Shown here piece after piece: positions 13,301 to 25,000 of a stretch of 64,000 nucleotides of DNA (the first letter of the stretch is position 1; each line of letters begins with the position of its first letter). The stretch is from Mytilus californianus (Eukaryota; Mollusca; Bivalvia; Mytilida; Mytilidae). The DNA lies in assembly GCF_021869535.1 (NCBI RefSeq), contig NW_026262593.1:57057818-57121817 (forward strand). The letters are read 5' to 3'. The translations under genes and the position numbers were made by a program. Below the pieces are notes generated by a model that worked only from the letters and a program-made list of their open reading frames with translations, ran no database searches and was not told where the DNA came from.

Positions 13301-16041
13301 CACCGAAGCTGTTTTTGAGAGATGGGTGGTAAGTAAGAACACATGGAGTCCTTTTATTTTTCTTTTTATATTTGTATTCTAACAGTTTACTCCTTGGAAT
13401 AGTTTCCGCTTTCTGAAAGCCTTTTTGGATAGTTCTGTGTTTGTAGCCCCTTCTCTTCAAGCGGGTTTCGAGTTGACGTAGTTGTTTTTTAGTTGTTTCT
13501 GTGATGGAACATATTCGCTTGACTCTGAGTGCCTGACTGTACGGGATGCTCTTAGTACAATGAGCAGGATGACAACTTTTAGGGGACAGATATTGGTGAG
13601 TGTCAGTACGCTTAGAATATAGATCAGTGGATATGATGCCATCTGTGAGCGAGCTGGAGGTAACGAGGAAGGTGATTTTGGATTTAGATTTCTCATGAGT
13701 AAATTTGATACTTGGATGTATATTGTTGGCATGAGTGATGAATGTATCTAAATCCTCGTCACTTTTATTCCATTTCATATCCACATCATCTATAAATCTA
13801 AACCAGGAAAGCGGTTTTTCGATGGAAGATTCAAGGAGTTGTTTTTTTAATTTGCCCATAAATATGTTGGCATAAGATGGAGCCATTTTGGTGCCCATAG
13901 CAGTTCCATTAACTTGCAGATAATGATCTCCATCAAAAGTGAAGTTGTTGTTTTTGAGTACCAGCGTGAGCATTTTGACCAGGCATTCAGTAGGTGGATA
14001 TTTCACTGGTCGGGAATTCCAAACTTCTTTACATGCATCAATGCCATCTGCATGTGGAATATTCGTGTAGAGGGAGGTGACGTCCATAGAGACAAGTGTC
14101 GTGTCGGAGGGGAGTGGATTTAAGGCCTGCAATTTTCTAAGATAATCGATAGTATCTTTGATGTGAGATGGTAAGTCTTCAACATGTTGAAGAAGATGGA
14201 AGTCAACGAATTCCGATATTTTTTCGTCGGATGACCGTTCGCTTAAACTATAGGTCTTCCTGGGTTATTGTCCTTATGAATTTTAGGTAAAAGATAAAAT
14301 CTGCCCGGTTTTGGATTTTCTTGTTTCAAATATTTTAGAGTCTTTTCATCGATGAAACCATCGTTGAAACCATTTCTACCAAACTATCAGTTATGTCTCT
14401 GCTAAAAGATGTTGTAGGATCAGAGTCTAGTTTTTGGTAGAACCTTGCATCGCCAAGTTGTCGTTCAGCCTCTTGAATATAGGCAGATTTATCCATGACA
14501 ACCATTGCACTGCCTTTGCCTGCAGGTTTAATGACGATATTGTCGTTAGATCGTAAGTTTTTCAGTGCAGTTCGTTCTTCATTGGTAAGATTGTCAAAAG
14601 GTTTATTGTTATTTCTAGTATTTCTAATAATGTCCGACATAAAATTGTCAATAAATGATTCCAAGGTGGCATTTTGCTCGGTTTAGGGATCCAAGTACTC
14701 TTTTTTATAAATTTGTAGTTGTTCTCGTCTTCTGAAATTTCTGAGTCGCTATCCGAGCATCTGTTGTTATTCTCCTTCGGCGCGAAATATTCCTTAATGC
14801 GTAGACTTCTGGCAAAATTGTCAAGGTCTTCCGACAATTTCGTTTCATTGACAGGGGCAGGTAAAGGACAGAGATTTAAGCCTCTCGAGAGAAGAGATGT
14901 TTCAGCTTCCGTTAACTGGTGTTTGGAAAGATTGACAACAATGTTGGAGGGCGAATCAGTCTCTAGTGACCTACGTTTAAAGCGCCTTATTCGTTTTCTC
15001 TTTTTTTCAGATGGTAAAGAAGGATTGATATGTTCGATGCCATCCCTACGGAATTTTCTTTTCTGCCTTTCACTCAAATTTTGAGATTGTATGGTTGTTA
15101 TGTCTTTAAAGCGAGCACTGATAGCATCACAATTGTCAGATGTGAGATCTTTTTTGCAGCTATTAAAAAGGGTGTTATTTTCGCCAGTAAGAGTTTTCAG
15201 ATGTTCTTCGCAGTGTTGTTTGAGGAGGACCATTAACCGCTTGGAACAATGGTAGAGGGTTTGATCCCATTTGCGAAGTAATGTGTTGGATAAATTGCCA
15301 GATGTTTGTGGCATGAGCTTGATTTGTAGTCCGTTAGGAATACTTTCATTATACACATAATGGGTTAAATTAGATAAGTGGTGTTCAGTTCTAATTTGTT
15401 TTTGTTTAATAGCTCTTAGTTGTTTAAAATAATCATTGATGTTCATGATATAAGAGCTGAAAACTTAAATTCATTGGGATTATGTGAATAACATAATACA
15501 GGTCATTCAGAGGAAAAATAATATAGAAGTCTATAAAAAGGACCAAATTTACTATGTACCGGATCGTCTAGATATAAAAGGTTAACCAGGAAAGCGGTTT
15601 TTCGATGGAAGATTCAAGGAGTTGTTTTTCTAATTGTACATCATCCAAACGGCATCACTAAAAAATACTAAGTTTTATTTTTTACTCATTTTGGGATGTA
15701 AATATACACAGTCACATATATTTGAGTATTGAGTTTTGTTTTATATTATGATGTTCAGGATTTTGGATTAAATCAATAGACCAAAACTTACCTGTATTAT
15801 TGAGCTATTTTTATACATATAATCAGTATTGTTAAAATAATTGACACTGAAGAAGGCTTTTTGTTAAGCCGAAATATTTGTCAACACGATTTATTAACAA
15901 CATCTTCGTATAATACCATCTTATATTAGTATCGTTTTGCAAATCTCTAGACTTATATAATGTTTTCCTTATCTGCACAGTATCGTCTATTTTAGACGAT
16001 CCGGTACATAGTAAATTTGCTGGTTGGTCCTTTTTATAGAC

Positions 16042-16085
<44 letters not shown>

Positions 16086-19000
16086 TGTTAGAGGGGTATA
16101 AATTCAGAACAAACAACATTTTCCAAAAGACCAAAAAAAAGTGAAAAAGTATATTTTAACAAAACGCATTTGACTAACAGGTCGAACAACAAATGTTCTT
16201 AAACCCTGCTGACTGCCATTAGCGATTGCCAAATAAACGGATCACCGATGTAATAAATGGATCTTAATTATAAATTTAATACTAAACAGAAAACAATAAA
16301 CTTGCGGAAAAGATGGTATACCGCAACAAAAGGTGCAAGGGTTTTTGTACACCATATCCGGATTTCGACAATTAATGTCTCTTCGGTGATGTTAGGAATC
16401 GAAACGGTATTTGGAAAGCCATACAATTTACCTCAATTTAGGATAGACTCTTGAATTTTGAGGAGTCAAAATAGGATCAACGAATCATATAAACCTGAAG
16501 GCAAATATAATACAAGCCCAAATGAAAAAATATTAACAAGTCTAAATTGAAAACAACGTTCAAACCTATGATTGCGTTGGATAAAAACCGCAATTTTTAT
16601 ACGTGTGCATGGAAAACAAATTTCTTGTTAGAGGGGTATAAATTCAGCACAAACAACATTTTCCAAAAGACCGAAAAAAAGTGAAAAAGTATATTTTAAC
16701 AAAACGCATTTGACTAACAGGTCGAACAACAAATGTTCTTAAACCCTGCTGACTGCCATTAGCGATTGCCAAATAAACGGATCACCGATGTAATAAATGG
16801 ATCTTAATTATAAATTTAATACTAAACAGAAAACAATAAACTTGCACAAGATGGTATACCGCAAACAAAAGGTGCAAAGGTTTTTGTACACCATATCCGG
16901 ATTTCGACAATTAATGTCTCTTCAGTGATGTTAGGAATCTACTTTTTCACATTTTTTTTTTGGTCTTTTGGAAAATGTTGTTTGTGCTGAATTTATACCC
17001 AACGCAATCATAGGTTTGAACGTTGTTTTCAATTTAGACTTGTTTATATTTTTTCGTTTGGGCTTGTATTATATTTGCCTTCGGGTTTACATGATCCGTT
17101 CATCCTATTTTGACTCCTCAAAATTCAAGAGTCTATCCTAAATTGAGATAAATTGTATGGCTTTCCAAATACCGTTTCGATTCCTAACATCACCGAAGAG
17201 ACATTAATTGTCGAAATCCGGATATGGTGTACAAAAACCTTTGCACCTTTTGTTTGCGGTATACCATTTTTTCCGCAAGTTTATTGTTTTCTGTTAAGTA
17301 TTAAATTTATAATTAAGATCCATTTATTACATCGGTGATCCGTTTATTTGGCAATCGCTAATGACAGTCAGCAGGGTTTAAGAACAAAACGCATTTGACT
17401 AGCAGGCCATATAATTTACCTCAATTTAGGATAGACTCTTGAATTTTGAAAGAGTCGAAATAGGATGAACGGATCATAAAAACCCAAAGGCAAATATAAT
17501 ACAAGCCCAAACGAAAAAATATAAACAAGTCTAAATTGAAAACAACGTTCAAACCTATGAGTGCGTTGGATAAAAACCGCAATTTTTATACGTGTGCATG
17601 CAAAACAAATTTCTTGGTAAGGGGTCTAAATACAGCACAAACAACATTTTCCAAAAGACCAAATGAGTGAAAAAGTATATTTTAACAAAACGCATTTGAC
17701 TAGCAGGTCGAACAACTGATGTTCTTAAACCCTGCTGACTGCCATTGGCGATTGCCAAATAAACGGATCACAAGATGTAACAAAACAGATCTTATTATTA
17801 AACTATTACTAAACAGAAAACAATAAACTTGCGGAAAAGATGGTATACCGCAAACACGAGGTGCAAAAATTTGTACACCATATCCGGATTTCGACAATTA
17901 ATGTCTCTTCAGTGATGTTAGGAATCGAAACGGTATTTGGAAGGCCATACAATTTACCTCAATTTAGGATAGACTCTTGAATTTTGAAAGAGTCGAAATA
18001 GGATGAACGGATCATAAAAACCCGAAGGCAAATATAATAAAAGCCCAAACGAAAAAATATAAACAAGTCTAAATTGAAAACAACGTTCAAACCTATGATT
18101 GCGTTGGATAAAAACCGCAATTTTTATACGTGTGCATGCAAAACAAATTTCTTGGTAGAGGGGTCTAAATACAGCACAAACAACATTTTCCAAAAGACCA
18201 AATGAGTGAAAAAGTATATTTTAACAAAACGCATTTGACTAGCAGGTCGAACAACTGATGTTCTTAAACCCTGCTGACTGCCATTGGCGATTGCCAAATA
18301 AACGGATCACAAGATGTAACAAAACAGATCTTATTAATAAACTATTACTAAACAGAAAACAATAAACTTGCGGAAAAGATGATATATATATATATATATA
18401 TGGATAAATCCAAATGTAAGACTTGATGTTTTTTCAGTAGTTGTATATCTTATTCATTAATGTATGTTTTACAGAATCAGAAGATGATAGGTCTAATGCA
18501 GAAGGTAACCTTAATATGTTAAACAAACTATTATCATGTTGCTTTAAAATATAACATTGTGACCTGTGATATTATATAAGAAATCATTAAATTTTTCAAT
18601 CTAAACGAGATATACAAAAGTAATAATTAGAAGCAGTTTGATTGTCATCTGAAAGTTTGCGTGTGACAATAGCGATACATGATGGTTTTTATTCCATTTT
18701 CTTTACATCATCCAGTTCCATAAAGCTATTCTGACTGTATGTATCAAAAGTCACACACAAAATAAAGCAATATTTGTAGTTCGTAATCCATTAAATGAAC
18801 GCGGACTTTAACAAGGAAATAAAAAAACGACTTATAATTTGGAAAGGAAGGACAGAATGTTCTTTACAATACTAAAGTAATGTACTTGAGTATTGTAATG
18901 AATATTCTGCGAAATACATCGTTCTTAATCATATTGATACTAAACTAAATAATGAATTTCCATATAGCTACCAGTATTGCACCCATACACAACCAATTCA

Positions 19001-22000
19001 TCTAAGCATTACGTTAGTACATCTTAATCTTAAATTACGTTGTTAGTTTCAAGAGTGCAGCTGAGTGAACATATGAACAATCAATAAACAACTAAACTAT
19101 TAGAAAGTTGACTGCGGTGAAATTGTGATTAATTTCGATGATCCAATATTAAAGACATTTGGTTAACTAATATATGACGTAACTAATACATGACGTTCGA
19201 CGTTGAAATCAATTGAATTTTCCCTATTCCTCTAGCTTATTTGGAATAAAGAAACACACAGCGATGTTCACCGTTTTAGACTTTGCGGGTTTGTATCAAT
19301 CGCCTGTATACAAAGCAAATATCTCATAGGTGACAAGATAACCAAGGACTCGCGTCTCCAGTCTTGATGTACGTAGTAAAGGATTTCTGTTTTGCAAAAA
19401 AAAAAATGAACCAAGGGATCTAAATGCTTAAGTTGATGTTTTACCTTTGAAGTTTTACGGTCGTCGTCATAATTTGATTGACCGTTAACCAACATATTTG
19501 TCACAGATGATTACTGATATTTTCTCGATATTGACATCATAAAAACGATGTATTTGTACTAACGGTGAATAACACGGCATGTGAATGACAAAGTTCAATC
19601 ATCCGTATAATGTTTAAAGTTGTTTGTCTTTTCCTCGTTTTCATTCTTGAAAACGAAGTTACAATTTTTTTTTTTATTTTTTTTTCATGTAGGGGATTTT
19701 AATTGCTTCCTTAGTAATCTAGTGATTCCACGTTTGAAGAATTTGACTGATAAAATAATACAGCCTATCATATTTTTCACAGAAAAAAGAATACACTTCA
19801 TCAAATGGGATTCTGAATGTTACGGTCTTATATTTTTTGCCTTGTTGCAAACAAAATGCTGGGATGGAGCACTTCAGCTCTTGGAAAATGGATATGTAAG
19901 TGATGTGAAATACATCATCTACGCAATTATATTTTTTCATAGTTCAATATTTGTAAGACTTGAATCGGTAATGTCATTGGTAACTTCTCAATTGCCCTGT
20001 CTATTCAACTATGGAATAGAGAAAAGTTATTTATCATTTCTTTATGAAACCAAAGGTAAGTTTCTATTCATTTATCTTGATTACAATGGAGGAATCGTTA
20101 AGCTTGCTATAACGTAAGCTGTCTTCAAAAAAAATTACACATAGTGGTTTTAAATTTCAAATTTAATCTTCTGCTGTTTTGCATAATTTTCGAGTCATTC
20201 TAATAATTTGTGTCGTATATTATTCAGCGTTCAAATATATGTTTATCTTTCTGTATCTTCTTTTAAATATTTAAGTTGTTGGACAAAACCAGGTTATGGA
20301 CTGATGTGCACTTACATTCCCTATTTTAGAGAAACGTGGAAATACCTTCAGACTATTTCAAAAATTCTTTGTTTTTACATTTTTTACATTGATCCAAAAT
20401 TCTTTTGTTCACCACTACTCTGAAACTACACATCATTTCTGCTTTGAAAACAGAAAATGTGGTGTATATCTATAATAACAAAGATTTTTAAGCTATCACG
20501 CAAAAACTTTCTGAGAGGATACACTATTCAATAACATATAATTCGCTGTCAGGTCGGTTTATTTCGCTGAAAAAATCATGGCAAAAAATTCGTTTATGTG
20601 TATCTGATAAACAAATTGAAGACATCCGACGCTGGAGTTATTAACTAACACTATTTAGAGCAATATCTACTTATTTTGAAATCAAGTTTACTTCATGATC
20701 ATAATATGTATCTGATATCAAAGCGAATAACAATCACATTAAATTTGTTTAAATTTAGTGGCGGATGAAGATATTTGGAGGACGTTTTTTGAAAAAAAAT
20801 AATCGGCATTCCAATGTGAACAAACTGTTAGTATTTTGGTTGTTTTGATTGGTTGTTAATCGTTTTACTGCTTTCTAACAGATTTTTTTTCTGGTTGCAT
20901 ATGAACATAAAGTTTGTGAAATCATTGTTTGATAAATTTTGAATTCAATACAAAAGAAGACGTTTCCTGATTTATTTTATGTACATGTGATAACTGTAAC
21001 AAATACAAACAATGTAAATAAACGTGATGAATTCACAACTGAACCATAATTTTACCAAAGTAATATATAAGAAGATACTATTTAGCCTTGATTTTAGTTT
21101 AATTCCATGTGTAGTTATTGGAAATAAGTATATGACAAGGGATTTTGGATTATAGCCAACAACACATGTTTCCTTTTTATCAACCTATTGGTGATAATAT
21201 ATAAGATACAAATAACTGTTACACTATAATATTTAAAGGTTGTTAAATGTGAGGTATATTTAGTCGAGTACATATTTGTTGTGTATGTATATTTGATTTT
21301 TTTTTTAAATTGCGCCTAGTATTCTGATTTTTTTTAAATTTTCAATAGGATACTTTCTTATATGGTATTGTCTGTTAATTTTACCTAATATTTCCAGAAA
21401 TAAATATAACTGTAACATGCATTATAATTGTGCTTTGGCATGATTCATACTCGATAAAAGGTTATATTTTTTACCTTTTTTTTTATTCAGATTGGTATTC
21501 ATCATATCCTTGTCGGATGTGTCATATTAAAAGACGAATTCAACAATGGGAAAACAGAGAAACTCTTGAAGGAAAAACTGAAGCGTTTAGAAAAGTAATT
21601 TTTTGCAGAAAGATAACTTAATTAAAACAATTTGGTGATAATCATGAAGAGACATATGCTGCTTACGTTTCAGATACGGCTAGTATTTCACTACAACATC
21701 AAATTTTGCACTACAACATCAAATTTTGTAATCAGATATGCATTATATTATAATAGGATTCCATGTAACAGAAAAAAAAATGGTCAATGAAGTGCTACAG
21801 ATTAAATGGCTTTTGTCTTTCTTTTTTAGGCTTTTTTCAGCATTTAAAAGCTTGTAAAATTATATAAAGAAAGCATTGACAACATTGATAGTACTGATTT
21901 GGTCGTTTTTTTTACCAATTAACGTTTCATAGTTTTTTCTTGGGACCTTACCTTAGATTTCAAACAATGAACACACAGCCATTGAGTATATACAAATTTA

Positions 22001-25000
22001 AAATGATGTGCAACTGAAGTCAACTGAAACTATTAATATGTCGATATTTATATCAATTTTTGAATAGCAAAGCTTATCAAAGACTTCCCATTCTTGTGAT
22101 TTTAAATAGGTTTATTACATGTATCATTGAATTGTTATAGTATGTTTACACATATGATAATTATCATATCAAATAATTTGTCATTTGAATTTTTTATTAT
22201 TCTAATTATATATTTCTTTTTTTTTAATGTTATTTAAATTATAAATTTTCAAAGAGCATTAACTGATAAAGCAATCAGCATTACGAGCTACATCTATGAG
22301 GCTGATAAGCAAAACAGAAAAGAAAATAAGGAACATGAAGTTGGTTTCAAGTGTGGAAAACTACCATGTGGTTTCAAGTGTGGAAAACTACGATGTACGG
22401 ACAAGAATGAAGAAAAAATGTTGAATCATGCTGAAAGGCTACTTTTGAATCATGGATATTTAAGGGATGCTATTAATACCGAAAACAATTCTTACCTTGA
22501 AAGTGATACAGTGAGGAAGATCCTTAGGAAAACATTTTATGGTACAGAAGAGGTACATCAGCAGACGGTAAGCCAAAAAAACTTAATACGAATTGTTTTC
22601 TCTGATTCAGGTGTCGCGCTCGTTATAATATGGATATAAAAAGGTTACCAAAGAACCGTGTTAAATGACAAATTCAAAGTTAAAAACACATAAGCTCAAA
22701 CCAAACTTAAAAATATACTTACACCTTCGCACACCATGCATTATAAATTAACTTCATTTTCAAAATGACTATCTAATACACCGTTTTTGTTAGCGTCGTT
22801 GTTAGATTCATTTTTATATTTCCATATTTTTTGTTTTGTTTGTCTGTGATGTATGTCTACACAGTTTTATATAATTAGCTGCTGGATCATAATTGTTGTC
22901 AAAGTAAGCTATTCTGTCTGTTTGGCTTGCTAACCTTATTTTGTCAATATGACAGAACATATAAACAACTGTCATACAAGTGGGAGGTTAAGCTAGCTTT
23001 AAACCAGATATAACCCAGGATGTTCCGAAGAAAATTAGTGTACCAAGTCTAAAATATGGCAGCTGATTTTTCACTTGTTCCGTTGATCGATTTTGTCAGG
23101 TGTTTTTGTCATGGACTTTCCCCTTTTGAATTTGCATTGGAGTTTGGTATTTTTAAAAGACTTTTTTATAAACTTTATCTTACTTTACCTGTCTAAGAGC
23201 TAAAGAATAAAAAAAATATAATACCGAACTCCAAGAACACTTCTTTGCTAACAGGCAAAATTAATAGCTCATACATACCAAACAAATGGAAAACAATTGT
23301 CATAATCTTGATTTTAAAGAACATCAACGGAAATCCTTTTCATAGAAAAATGCAGGCAAAAAAAACTTAAATTTACCAATGTATGTTTACGGTAACCTCA
23401 AAGAGCTTAGCATTCAAACAAAATAAACAAGACTTACATGTACAATTTGCACATATTTCAATATAAAACAGAAAAATTAAACAAGTGTATAGGTATAAAA
23501 AGTCCTTTACTTCTTAAAAGGAGAAAAGTTAGTGTAATGAAACGATTAAAGAACTGCGATAAAAGATATACTTTCCTTATTAAAAATTTCAAACAAAACT
23601 GAAAATAGTTTTGGTTTAAGATTAAAACGGGGGGAAAATCGTCAAATATACCCAGCTTATAATCTGTTTTACCAGAAGCACGTTTAGTTTTCATACCTTT
23701 CATCAATGGCTCTCGAATATAAAAAAAAAGTTGTAGAGCATGTTCAAAAATTGTGCCACATATGGCTAAGACCACCTGTGCCTGGGGTAGAACAATATTA
23801 GTGTTTCTAGTAGTTGAAAGTATATACACAGACACTTTGTGGAATAATTCATGACTGACTACTAAGCTCATGATACCATCGGGGACGATACGTTCAAAAG
23901 CAAAGGCATCGATCAATTGGTTGTAAAAACTCATGAAACTTATACAATGAACTCGGCAATTGTAAGCAATTAAAAGCTAGCAACATAATTATCAATGTGT
24001 GTAGCTTAAAAGAATTTCATGTTCTTGTTTTAGCTATGGCGTTGTCAGTTTATTTTCGACTTATGAGTTTGAATGTCCGTTCGGCATGTTTGTAATCCTT
24101 CGCCTCTCTTTTAATTCTGTTCATTTATAAACAACAATGACGATGCCTGAACATTTACTGGATATTCATCAGTACATTTCATGTTATTTCATTTAATATG
24201 TCTTTCATATTCTTTTTTTAGACTTTATGCATTATAGTACTAGCGGCAGTCCACATGATTGCGTTGCCTCTTTTAATGATTAACATGGAGGCACGACCGT
24301 TACGCTGGTAAGACATTTGGTTGTTTTCATACTTATTTAACTTAATACATAATAAAGAGTGTACTGTTACGTCACTACCAAAATGTATTGTCTAAAAGTA
24401 GATATTTGTTTAACATGTACAATATATTAAATCTTATCATTATTGTTGTATTCAACTCCTTAAGATTTATTTCACAAAATCGGTTGTCACAGCTTGGGAT
24501 CAAAAAAGGGGGACGAAAGATACCAGAGGGACAGTCAAACTCATAGATCGAAAGTGACAACGCCATGGCCAAAAATAAAAAGACAAACAGACAAATAATA
24601 GTACAGATGACACAACATAGAAAACTAAAGACTAAGCAACACGAACCCCACCAAAAACTGGGGGTGATCTCAGGTGCTCCGGAAGAGTAAGCAGATCCTG
24701 CTCCACATGTGGCACCCGTCGTGTTGCTTATGTAATTACAAATCCGGTAAATAGTCTAATTCGTTAAGTCACATTCGTGAAAAGGGAAGGGTATTGTAGT
24801 TACGACATAAGGAACATATCCGATATCATTTGTGAAACGGTTATTCCATAACGGTCAACCAACTCGTGATGGCGTCCGTAAAATTTACGAAGGGATGATT
24901 TCAACTTCACCATTTAGAACTCTTGGCTTAATAGCTTCCTTGTGAGCAGCAATCCTCTATCAAGGAAATCATGATAGGAAACACAAGCCCGGGAATATCG

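Larger units (their letters stand above)
12442..15957 (-). mobile_element. Penelope-like retroelement with inverted terminal repeats
   Basis: A minus-strand element with, in order, a basic N-terminal region, a reverse transcriptase, a Cys/His linker and a GIY-YIG endonuclease, which is the defining PLE layout. The reading frame is broken by at least four frameshifts or stops. Its 3' end (12442-12764) is repeated in inverted orientation at 15636-15957, with the last coding residues (VHHPNGI) present in both arms. PLEs are known for terminal repeats in either orientation. A 43-bp piece of the RT region (about 13803-13846) recurs at 15593-15635, marking a rearrangement junction, and a 5' leader segment (about 15526-15580) recurs inverted at 15995-16049. 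Confidence 0.85.
16084..18381. mobile_element. Tandem/inverted array of ~540-bp ribozyme-bearing repeat
   Basis: Units begin around CTTGTTAGAGGGGTATAAAT. On the minus orientation they start near 16084, 16624, 17613 and 18153, so the period is about 540 bp in both pairs. A block at about 16941-17383 is in the opposite orientation and has lost roughly 50 bp. The last unit stops at a TA run (18382). Each complete unit carries one hammerhead motif. The arrangement fits tandem non-autonomous hammerhead retroelements (retrozyme type) or concatenated PLE terminal repeats; no coding sequence is present. Confidence 0.7.
22568..24221. other. Intron 5
   Basis: Holds a fragment of repeat family C (about 22970-23185), an unexplained 158-codon minus-strand frame (23458-23934) and a fragment of repeat family B (about 24035-24120). 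Confidence 0.5.

Noticed and set aside
14719..15236. Plus-strand frames over the PLE N-terminal region
   Set aside because: Shadow frames of the minus-strand element; no motif.
16084..18381. CRISPR-like array
   Set aside because: Units are 540 bp, directly and inversely arranged, and the host is a eukaryote.
19896..20117. Extension of exon 3 reading VSDVKYIIYAIIFF
   Set aside because: It lies past a perfect GTAAGT donor, and including it breaks phase with exon 4.
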